NCBI RefSeq assembly: GCF_001976065.1
Contig: NZ_MNAH01000003.1
Coordinates: 267,131 to 331,130 of the forward strand
DNA length: 64,000 nucleotides
Reading direction: 5' to 3'
Source of the DNA: Pseudomonas putida
Lineage (GTDB): Bacteria; Pseudomonadota; Gammaproteobacteria; Pseudomonadales; Pseudomonadaceae
The position numbers and the translations under genes are program-made. Of this stretch, positions 56,545-63,637 are shown one piece after another. The notes under the pieces are model-generated. The model did not search any database. It had not been told where the DNA came from and was given only the letters and a program-made list of their open reading frames with translations. The stretch's first letter is position 1. Every line of letters starts with the position of its first letter.

Positions 56545-58674
56545 TCAGCCGTTGGGCCCTACTGTCGCAACGATGGTCACTTGCTTGTTGTCAGGAATTT
56601 CCTGATAAGCCAACACATGCAAACCCGGGACTGCGAGCCGGCCAAATCGCGAGAGCATCGCGCGAACCGGACCGGCCACCAGCAGAATCACCGGCTGACC
56701 TTGCATCTCCTGCCGCTGCGCCGCATCGATCAACGAGCGCTGCAGCTTTTCAGCCATGCTTGGCTCCAGCAGAACGCCCTCTTCAGAGCCTTGTCCTGCC
56801 TTCTGCAGACTATTGAGCAATATCTGTTCCAACCTTGGTTCCAGCGTGATCACTGGTAGCTCGGAGTCAGTGCCTACAATGCTTTGCACGATTGCGCGGG
56901 ATACGCCAACACGCACCGCGGCCACCAGCGCGGCGGTATCTTGACTCTTGTTGGCGTTGTTCGCGATGGCTTCGGCAATGCTGCGGATGTCGCGTACTGG
57001 CACCTGTTCGGCCAACAGCGCTTGCAGGACCTTGAGCAATTGCGACAGCGACAACACGCCCGGCACCAGCTCTTCGGCCAGTTTCGGCGAGTTTTTCGCC
57101 AGCAATTGCATGAGTTGCTGGACTTCCTCGTGACCGATCAGTTCGCTGGAGTGCTTGTACAGGATCTGGTTCAAGTGGGTGGCCACGACGGTGCTGGCAT
57201 CGACCACGGTGTAGCCAAGCGATTGCGCCTGGGCGCGCTGGCTGATTTCGATCCATACCGCCTCCAGGCCGAAAGCCGGATCTTTGGCGGTAATGCCGTT
57301 GAGCGTGCCGTAGACCTGCCCCGGATTGATCGCCAGCTCGCGATCCGGGTAAATCTCCGCCTCGGCCAGGATTACCCCCATCAGGGTCAGGCGATAGGCG
57401 CTCGGCGCCAGGTCGAGGTTGTCGCGAATGTGCACCGTGGGCATGAGGAAGCCCAGGTCCTGGGACAGCTTCTTGCGCACGCCCTTGATCCGCGCCAGCA
57501 ATTGCCCACCCTGGTTGCGGTCAACCAGTGGAATCAGGCGATAGCCCACTTCCAGGCCGATCATGTCGATCGGCGTCACGTCATCCCAGCCCAGCTCCTT
57601 GGTTTCCTGGGCGCGGGCCGGCGACGGCAGCAGTTCCTGCTGACGCTTGACCTCTTGCAGGGCCTGCACCTTGGCGGTGTTCTGCTTTTTCCAGAACAGG
57701 TACGCGCCACCCGCGGCCAGGGCGGCCATGGACAGGAAGGAAAAATGCGGCATGCCCGGCACCAGCCCCATCACCGCCATCAGGCCGGCCGACACCGCCA
57801 ACGCCTTGGGCGATGCGAACATCTGCCGGTTGATCTGCTTACCCATGTCTTCGGAGCCCGAAGCACGGGTGACCATGATCGCCGCCGCTGTGGATAACAA
57901 CAGTGATGGCAATTGCGCCACCAAACCGTCACCGATGGTCAACAGGGCGTACACCTTGCCGGCGTCGGCAAAGGACATGTTGTGCTGGAAGATACCGACC
58001 GCCATGCCGCCGATCAGGTTGATGAACAGGATCAGCAGGCCGGCGATAGCGTCACCGCGCACGAACTTGCTGGCACCGTCCATGGAACCGTAGAACTCGG
58101 CCTCCTGGGCCACTTCCGAACGCCGCGCCTTGGCCTGGTTCTGGTCGATCAGGCCAGCGTTGAGGTCGGCGTCGATCGCCATCTGCTTGCCGGGCATCGC
58201 ATCGAGGGTGAAACGCGCGCTCACCTCGGAAATACGCCCGGCACCCTTGGTTACCACGACGAAGTTGATGATCATCAAAATCGCGAACACCACGATACCG
58301 ACCACGTAGTTACCGCCGATCACCACCTCGCCAAAGGCCTGGATCACCTTGCCGGCGGCGGCATGACCGTCCTGGCCGTGGAGCATCACCACCCGCGTCG
58401 AGGCCACGTTGAGCGCCAGGCGCAACAACGTCGCCACCAGCAAAATGGTCGGAAACACAGCAAAATCCAGCGGCCGCAAGGCGTAGACGCAGACCAGCAG
58501 AACGACGATCGACAGGGCGATGTTGAACGTGAAAAACACGTCGAGCAGGAACGGCGGCATCGGCAACATCATCATCGCCAGCATGACCAGCAGCAACAGC
58601 GGCACGCCCAGATTGCCTCGGCTGAGGTCTGCCATGTTCGTGCGAGCACTGTTGATTAACTGAGAGCGATCCAC
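56545..58674 (-). CDS. flhA: Flagellar export apparatus protein FlhA
   Basis: 709 aa. The N-terminal half has eight transmembrane segments including the FHIPEP-family loop (VSARFTLDAMPGKQMAIDADLNAGLI); the C-terminal half is the cytoplasmic export-gate ring. Length is normal. It starts the flhA-flhF-fleN-fliA unit and is preceded by an RpoN-type promoter. Usually flhB is upstream in this genus, but here the Rhs/transposase island begins within 350 bp. Confidence 0.96.
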   Translation of the reverse strand: MDRSQLINSARTNMADLSRGNLGVPLLLLVMLAMMMLPMPPFLLDVFFTFNIALSIVVLLVCVYALRPLDFAVFPTILLVATLLRLALNVASTRVVMLHGQDGHAAAGKVIQAFGEVVIGGNYVVGIVVFAILMIINFVVVTKGAGRISEVSARFTLDAMPGKQMAIDADLNAGLIDQNQAKARRSEVAQEAEFYGSMDGASKFVRGDAIAGLLILFINLIGGMAVGIFQHNMSFADAGKVYALLTIGDGLVAQLPSLLLSTAAAIMVTRASGSEDMGKQINRQMFASPKALAVSAGLMAVMGLVPGMPHFSFLSMAALAAGGAYLFWKKQNTAKVQALQEVKRQQELLPSPARAQETKELGWDDVTPIDMIGLEVGYRLIPLVDRNQGGQLLARIKGVRKKLSQDLGFLMPTVHIRDNLDLAPSAYRLTLMGVILAEAEIYPDRELAINPGQVYGTLNGITAKDPAFGLEAVWIEISQRAQAQSLGYTVVDASTVVATHLNQILYKHSSELIGHEEVQQLMQLLAKNSPKLAEELVPGVLSLSQLLKVLQALLAEQVPVRDIRSIAEAIANNANKSQDTAALVAAVRVGVSRAIVQSIVGTDSELPVITLEPRLEQILLNSLQKAGQGSEEGVLLEPSMAEKLQRSLIDAAQRQEMQGQPVILLVAGPVRAMLSRFGRLAVPGLHVLAYQEIPDNKQVTIVATVGPNG

Positions 58675-59013
58675 CGGTATTCCCCGTTCCTTTGAAGCAA
58701 AACTTTTGACGCCAGAAGCGGGCGCGGGGTGGGTACTGCAAGAAGCTTTCCAACTTTAGGCGGGGTTTGAAATAGCGGGATTTACCAATCAAGCATGACG
58801 CGCATCCTGTAGGAGCGCGGCTTGCCCGCGAAGAGGCCCGTACTGCCTGCGCGGATGTCTGCCATCACGCCGCAAATCCAAGGATACACGCCCGGCGAAG
58901 CAGCCCGTCGAACGTGGCACCCGCCAGCGCACCTATCAGTTCTGCTAGTACCCGCCTCTGGCGAATCCGCTGATACTCAGCGCAAGTCCTTCGACCTTTC
59001 GAGGCGTTCACAC
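58675..59013. other. Intergenic region between flhA and rhs gene 1
   Basis: 339 bp. It holds the flhA RpoN-type promoter (58737-58753), a single REP-like unit TGTAGGAGCGCGGCTTGCCC (58808-58827), and the leader of the rhs gene. The leader includes a 24-bp segment at 58930-58953 matching 61273-61296 upstream of the second rhs copy (23 of 24 bases). No gene. Confidence 0.75.
58737..58753 (-). promoter_or_regulatory. Sigma-54 (RpoN) promoter for flhA
   Basis: On the minus strand TTGGAAAGCTTCTTGCA has GG and GC separated by exactly 10 nt, as required at -24/-12, about 63 bp before the flhA start. FleQ/RpoN control of flhA is known in Pseudomonas aeruginosa. Confidence 0.72.
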
Positions 59014-60111
59014 ATGACCAACCCACGCGATATCCTGCTCTGCCACTATCGCTACGATGCCCTCGACCGCCTGACGAGCAACGAACGGCCAAACGAGCCC
59101 GAGCACCAGCGCTTTTACTGCAAAAGCCGACTGGCCACCGAGATCCAGGGCGCGAACCGGTATTCGGTGTTCCAGCATGAGGACCAACTGCTGGCGCAAC
59201 AGCAGAGCGTAAGCGAGTCACCCGACACCACGCTCCTGGCCACCGATCAGCAGCGTTCGGTGTTGCACGCCCTCAAGGGCAATCACTCACGACAATCCAT
59301 CGCTTATTCGCCCTACGGCTACCGCCCCGCTGAAAACGGGTTACTCAGCCTGCTTGGGTTCAACGGGGAACGGCAGGATCCGGTGACCGGGTGCTATTTG
59401 TTAGGGAATGGATATCGGGCGTTCAATCCAGTATTGATGCGGTTTAACAGCCCAGACAGTTGGAGTCCGTTTGGGGAGGGAGGGTTGAACCCGTACGCAT
59501 ATTGCATGGGAAAACCCGTTAACTCCTCCGACCCTTCGGGACACAGTCCCTTGTTAACAACAATATTGAAATCTTTATTTAAATTTGATGGCAACTATGC
59601 CAGCAGATCATACTCAAGCCGCTTCGACCTACGCCCTTACCCTGTAAAGAACAGACGGCTATCAGCGCCTGATCTCACAATACCGTCACTAACAGAGCCT
59701 GACTTTTTGGGCTATCACGGCACATCAAAATCCGATGTAAAAAAACTACTCAGAGAAGGCGCACAACCGCACTACTCGAAAATTGAAGAGCGACCTGGCT
59801 TCTACCTCACTCCGGACAAGGGCATAGCTAAGGAATACGCTAATTCGGCGCAATTTCAAAGCACTGGAGATGACACGTGGAACCTGGGAAAAGCGAATAT
59901 TGTAGAGGTCCACATCCAGAACCTGCAGGGAAAGACTCCAGGCAGAGACTACGAATTTAATTACTACTCATTCGACCATCAAAATCCGAACCATATGACA
60001 ATGGAGTTCATAGCCAAACCCCACATATCGAGAGCCGTCGTTATCAGACAACTGGGCTCTACAGCCTCACAAAAAAAAGCCCGTCCAAGAGCTTTCGAAG
60101 CCCCATTTTAA
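59014..60111 (+). CDS. Short Rhs-core protein with ADP-ribosyltransferase-like C-terminal domain
   Basis: 365 aa from the ATG at 59014 (GAGG about 9 nt upstream). N-terminal YD-repeat-like part (ILLCHYRYDALDRLTS), Rhs-associated core (about 122-177: DPVTGCYLLGNGYRAFNPVL, then MRFNSPDSWSPFGEGGLNPY and NSSDPSGH). After the core the sequence becomes AT-richer and unrelated to the second copy. The C-terminal domain (about 230-345) has GYHGTS (Y234, H235), PGFYLTPDKGIAKEYA (Y264) and MEFIAKPH (E331), in the order of the H-Y-E triad of ADP-ribosyltransferase toxins. No signal peptide, no long Rhs shell, no immunity ORF directly downstream. Likely a polymorphic toxin cassette; delivery unknown. Confidence 0.78.
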   Translation: MTNPRDILLCHYRYDALDRLTSNERPNEPEHQRFYCKSRLATEIQGANRYSVFQHEDQLLAQQQSVSESPDTTLLATDQQRSVLHALKGNHSRQSIAYSPYGYRPAENGLLSLLGFNGERQDPVTGCYLLGNGYRAFNPVLMRFNSPDSWSPFGEGGLNPYAYCMGKPVNSSDPSGHSPLLTTILKSLFKFDGNYASRSYSSRFDLRPYPVKNRRLSAPDLTIPSLTEPDFLGYHGTSKSDVKKLLREGAQPHYSKIEERPGFYLTPDKGIAKEYANSAQFQSTGDDTWNLGKANIVEVHIQNLQGKTPGRDYEFNYYSFDHQNPNHMTMEFIAKPHISRAVVIRQLGSTASQKKARPRAFEAPF

Positions 60112-60160
60112 ACCACAAATAGTGCAGCTTCTATTTTAGCTTCAAGTAAGAAGATCGCTT

Positions 60161-60233
60161 TAGGAATAAGTTGGAAGGCCGTTAAGGGAACTTATGGGAA
60201 AGCCGTGACAAAATCAAGTGTCGTCCAATCTGA
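60161..60233 (+). pseudogene. Fragment of a related IS200-like transposase
   Basis: About 70 bp align with the transposase gene around 60635-60705: AATAAG(C/T)TGGAAGG, then CTATGGGA/TTATGGGA, AGCCGT, CAAATC-like and CAATCTGA occur in the same order and spacing. In frame it would read NKLEGR, a stop, then GNLWESR. This is a decayed copy sitting just left of the intact element. Confidence 0.6.
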
Positions 60234-60252
60234 ACGAAAAAGGGGACGAACG

Positions 60253-61130
60253 AAAAAGGGGACAGATTTATTTTCTCAGCTATGAAATCGACAAATTTAT
60301 TAACAACAAACAAGAACGGTGTATTTCGCTCCCGCTAAGCTATCCGTATCACTGCAAGGACGTAGGAAACAGCATGCCCAGAGTAGGACGCGTTGTACTG
60401 CCCAACTACCCCCACCATGTCGTACAGCGAGGCCACAATCGGCAGGTTGTTTTCGCTGACGCAGCTGATTTTGAGTATTACCTCTCGGACCTTCGCGAGC
60501 TGAAGCAGGCTTTTGGTGTACGCATTTATGCCTATTGCCTGATGACCAATCATGTTCACCTTTTGCTTGCACCTGGTGACACTGCATCAAGCCTGGGACA
60601 ATTGATGAAAGCCCTCGCAGCTCGCATGACTCGCTATCGAAATAAGCTGGAAGGACGTTCCGGCACGCTATGGGAGAGCCGTTACAAATCCAGCGTTGTT
60701 CAATCTGACACCTACCTTCTGGCGTGCAGCCGATACATTGAGCTGAATCCCGTGAGGGCCAATCTCGTTTCCCGAGCAGAATGTTATCCTTGGTCCAGCT
60801 ACCACCTTCGCGTGGTAGAACCGGCAGCAAATAACTGGCTGGATATCGACCCCTGCTTTAAAGCGCTTGGCGAAACTGAGCTTGCTCGCCGTAATCGCTA
60901 TACAGAATTTGTTGAGCAGGTCGCCCCGAGTGGTGAGCTGGAGCTAATAAGAGAAGCCCTTCAACGAGGGCAATTGACAGGGTCCTCCCGCTTTGTGAAA
61001 GAAATAGAAAACATCACAGGGCTTCGAATAATAGGTCGAGGGCAAGGTAGGCCTGCAAAAAAGCAGGACGAAAATTAACGAGACCTTGAAAGTCCGCTTT
61101 TTATTTCGCAAATAAATCTGTCCCCTTTTC
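60253..61130 (+). mobile_element. IS200-like/RAYT element with 20-bp inverted ends, intact copy
   Basis: Bounded by AAAAGGGGACAGATTTATTT (60254-60273) and its exact reverse complement (61110-61129). It contains one transposase gene. A second copy starts at 63638 and is identical over 176 nt (60275-60450 versus 63661-63836). It lies between the two rhs genes. A partial GAACGAAAAAGGGGAC is repeated just left of the element. Confidence 0.85.
60374..61078 (+). CDS. IS200-like Y1 transposase
   Basis: 234 aa from the ATG at 60374 (AGGAAACAGC upstream). HUH motif in CLMTNHVHLLLAP (H60, H62), catalytic tyrosine in CSRYIELNPVRAN (Y121), and a C-terminal extension (about 150-234) with EIENITGLRIIGRGQGRP, a helix-turn-helix-like tail common in larger RAYT-type proteins. 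It belongs to a different group from the 152-aa RAYT at 20310, lacks REP palindromes and has 20-bp inverted ends instead. The open frame upstream of the ATG runs through the element's left end. Confidence 0.9.
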   Translation: MPRVGRVVLPNYPHHVVQRGHNRQVVFADAADFEYYLSDLRELKQAFGVRIYAYCLMTNHVHLLLAPGDTASSLGQLMKALAARMTRYRNKLEGRSGTLWESRYKSSVVQSDTYLLACSRYIELNPVRANLVSRAECYPWSSYHLRVVEPAANNWLDIDPCFKALGETELARRNRYTEFVEQVAPSGELELIREALQRGQLTGSSRFVKEIENITGLRIIGRGQGRPAKKQDEN

Positions 61131-61355
61131 TCCCGATTTGTGTCGAGCGCTGATTTCGCGATTACCCCCAATCACTGTAGGAGCGAGGCTTGCCCGCGAA
61201 GAGGCCGGCACTGCCACCAAGTATCTCGAAAATCACACAACCGATCCGCAAATCGAAGACGCAACCCCAGCACACCTATCAGTTCTGCTTGTACCCAACT
61301 TCTGCAAAGGCGCCAATACTGAACTCCCGCACTTCGGCTGTTGGGATAACCACCC

Positions 61356-62445
61356 ATGACATCATCACCGCGCCAAACCGTGCTCTGCCATTACCACTAC
61401 GACCCCCTCGATCGCCTGATCAGCCATGCCCTGGCAGATACCCCCGGGCGCCGGCGCTTCTACTGCAAAAGCAGGCTGGTTACCGAGGTACAGGGTGCGA
61501 CGCGCTACTCGATCGTCCAGCAGGGTGAACAGTTGTTGGCGCAACAACGAAGCGACGGTGATGCGCCTGATGCCACGCTGTTGGCCACCGATCAACAGCG
61601 TTCGGTACTGCAGGCAGTCAAGGCCAATCATCCACCGCAACCCATCGCTTATTCGCCCTATGGCCACCGCTCTGTTGAAAGCGGGTTACTCAGCCTGCTC
61701 GGTTTTAACGGCGAACGGCCGGAACCGGTGACGGGGGGGTTATTTACTGGGGAATGGGTATCGGGCGTTTAATCCGGTGTTGATGAGATTTAATAGTCCG
61801 GACAGTTTGAGCCCCTTCGGAAAGGGAGGATTGAACGCTTATACGTATTGCGTTGGAGACCCGATCAACTCAAGCGACCCGACCGGACACTCGATACTGA
61901 TAGCCTTGGCAGCGGAATACGCTCAGCAACAATCCAAAATCATAACCACTTTCGGTACACGCTTCATGTCAAAAATTGGCGTTACTCCCGCGCGAGCAAC
62001 AAGCGCCTACAAGCGCATTTTGGCCATAGAAAGTGAAGTACCCAAGCTTTCAGAACAAGCGAGACGTAACGTGCTCGACAAAGATAAAATCGCCTTGGGC
62101 GTTTCAAATAAAATACCACACAACTCCATCGACTTGGAGCCGACAAAATTCGAAGGGGCTCGCCCCGCAAGCCCAAGCTTTTTTTCCTGGGTTGCGGAAA
62201 ATGCTTCCCGATACCCTATAACCCCAAACTCTCCTCAAGAGAGATATATGAACTTGCTCAACAGCCTGTCTCGCGACCGAGACATGGACATTCCCACTCA
62301 GCTTCGTCTCTTTCCAACTACCGAACACTTCTATGCCAGAATTGTATCCTCGTATACACAAAGAATGGATTCGGTAACACACGAGAAGATCCCTAAACTA
62401 CTAAAAGAAAAAGAAAGAATTCGCAACCAGTACTTTCAATTCTAA
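61356..62445 (+). pseudogene. Second short Rhs-core gene, frameshifted in a G7 tract; unknown C-terminal domain
   Basis: The first part (61356-61772) encodes the YD-repeat-like N-terminus and the start of the core (PYGHRSVESGLLSLLGFNGE), then reads out of frame to a stop. The second part (61777-62445) continues the core (MLMRFNSPDSLSPFGKGGLN, NSSDPTGHS) and a C-terminal domain of about 185 residues. Reading six instead of seven Gs at 61733-61739 restores PVTGGYLLGNGYRAFNPVLM, as in copy 1. The C-terminal domain (ends KLLKEKERIRNQYFQF) is highly charged, AT-rich and unlike copy 1; no family recognised. It could be phase-variable, dead, or a sequencing error. Confidence 0.78.
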
Positions 62446-62451
62446 ATACAA

Positions 62452-63537
62452 CTATTTTCCTAAATCATGCCCGCGCCGATAGTTATTACGAACAACACTG
62501 TCAATCAGCGAATCACCCGGAAAATCCGCTATCACAACACCTACCGTTCTCACCTGCGTAGACTGATCATTCAACGCCTTCAAATCGTCCCGCGTCAGTG
62601 TGTTGGTGCCTTCAAAAGAAATAAAACACATTCCCCCAGCACACCCCGTCCTTGGAAACCCTGGATAGAGGTCGCTATGCCCAAAATCAATCAGCCCTGT
62701 CCACAACCTTGCCGCGTCCGTTCCCGGGGACACATGGCCACTGGCAACAAAATAAGGAAACGAACGATGACTGGCCGAAAGGTAGTTCACATAAAACGTA
62801 TCCCGGCTGCCCGCTGCGGCATTGTGCAACTGCTGTTTGATTTTGATGTACTTGTCATGCAGGCCCCAGTTCGACTCCATGGAGTAGTCGTCCTGAATAT
62901 TGAACACACTCTCATCCTTGTAACTGAGCCCGAATTTATTAAGCCTGGCATCGGCCGATAGCACCACAAACTTGCCGCGCGCCTCGCCCAGCGTAAGCTT
63001 CGGGTTCTGGGTTTTCAGATAGATACCCGAATACAGCTGCATGTATTGGTCGAAGACATACTCCAGGCTCTGGCTGACGTTCGAGTCTGCCTCATGCTCA
63101 TCACTCACCCGAACCAATACCGTTTCGCTGGGATTATCTCGCAGGAACCGCTTGATCGCCTCCAGCGCCGAACCCAACATCCTGTCCAGGAACACGGCAC
63201 CGTGGTGCAGCGCCAAAGCATCGCCTGTACGACGAATCCTCAGATCCAATACCCGTATTCCGTACTCCAACTGCTTGTCGAAACCGAGGGTTTGAGTTTC
63301 GACGACATCCTTGTAAACCGGATACCAGGTGACCTGGAAAGTCGCCGAATCATGAGTACCCGGCAACGCCATTTCACTGAGCTGGACATCGTCGCGGATG
63401 GTTTTCATCCACTGCGATCTATCGGTGAACGGATCATCCGGGTCATGGGAGTACGCGCCGTCAAGATGGCCGTAAGCTGGCCACGCCACGCAATAGAGTA
63501 GTCCCAGAAACAATCCTGTAGCCATTCCAAGCTTCAT
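62452..63537 (-). CDS. Secreted PI-PLC X-domain-like protein
   Basis: 361 aa from the ATG at 63537 (GGAGG 8 nt upstream; another ATG two codons earlier is too close to it). Signal peptide about 1-23. The catalytic domain resembles bacterial phosphatidylinositol-specific phospholipase C: LPGTHDSATF (H62, D63), YGIRVLDLRIRR (R95), LALHHGAVF (H111/H112) and LRDNPSETVLVRVSDEHE. This would cleave PI or GPI headgroups without calcium; the substrate is unproven. Convergent with the rhs gene (6-bp gap) and flanked by the second transposon copy. Confidence 0.82.
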   Translation of the reverse strand: MKLGMATGLFLGLLYCVAWPAYGHLDGAYSHDPDDPFTDRSQWMKTIRDDVQLSEMALPGTHDSATFQVTWYPVYKDVVETQTLGFDKQLEYGIRVLDLRIRRTGDALALHHGAVFLDRMLGSALEAIKRFLRDNPSETVLVRVSDEHEADSNVSQSLEYVFDQYMQLYSGIYLKTQNPKLTLGEARGKFVVLSADARLNKFGLSYKDESVFNIQDDYSMESNWGLHDKYIKIKQQLHNAAAGSRDTFYVNYLSASHRSFPYFVASGHVSPGTDAARLWTGLIDFGHSDLYPGFPRTGCAGGMCFISFEGTNTLTRDDLKALNDQSTQVRTVGVVIADFPGDSLIDSVVRNNYRRGHDLGK

Positions 63538-63637
63538 AGTCATGCCCTCCTTGGCTGCTAATGAACGCTTTTTCATGCTAACTGGATTGACTTGGAGAGT
63601 GCCCTATATAGATATTTTCTGCGGCGAACCTGCATGC

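Noticed and set aside
58822..59013. N-terminal extension of rhs gene 1
   Set aside because: It crosses the REP-like unit and leader; the same leader before copy 2 is in other frames, so it is non-coding.
60218..60373. N-terminal extension of the IS200-like transposase (MSSNLNEKGD...)
   Set aside because: It runs through the element's inverted end; homologous starts and a ribosome-binding site point to the ATG at 60374.
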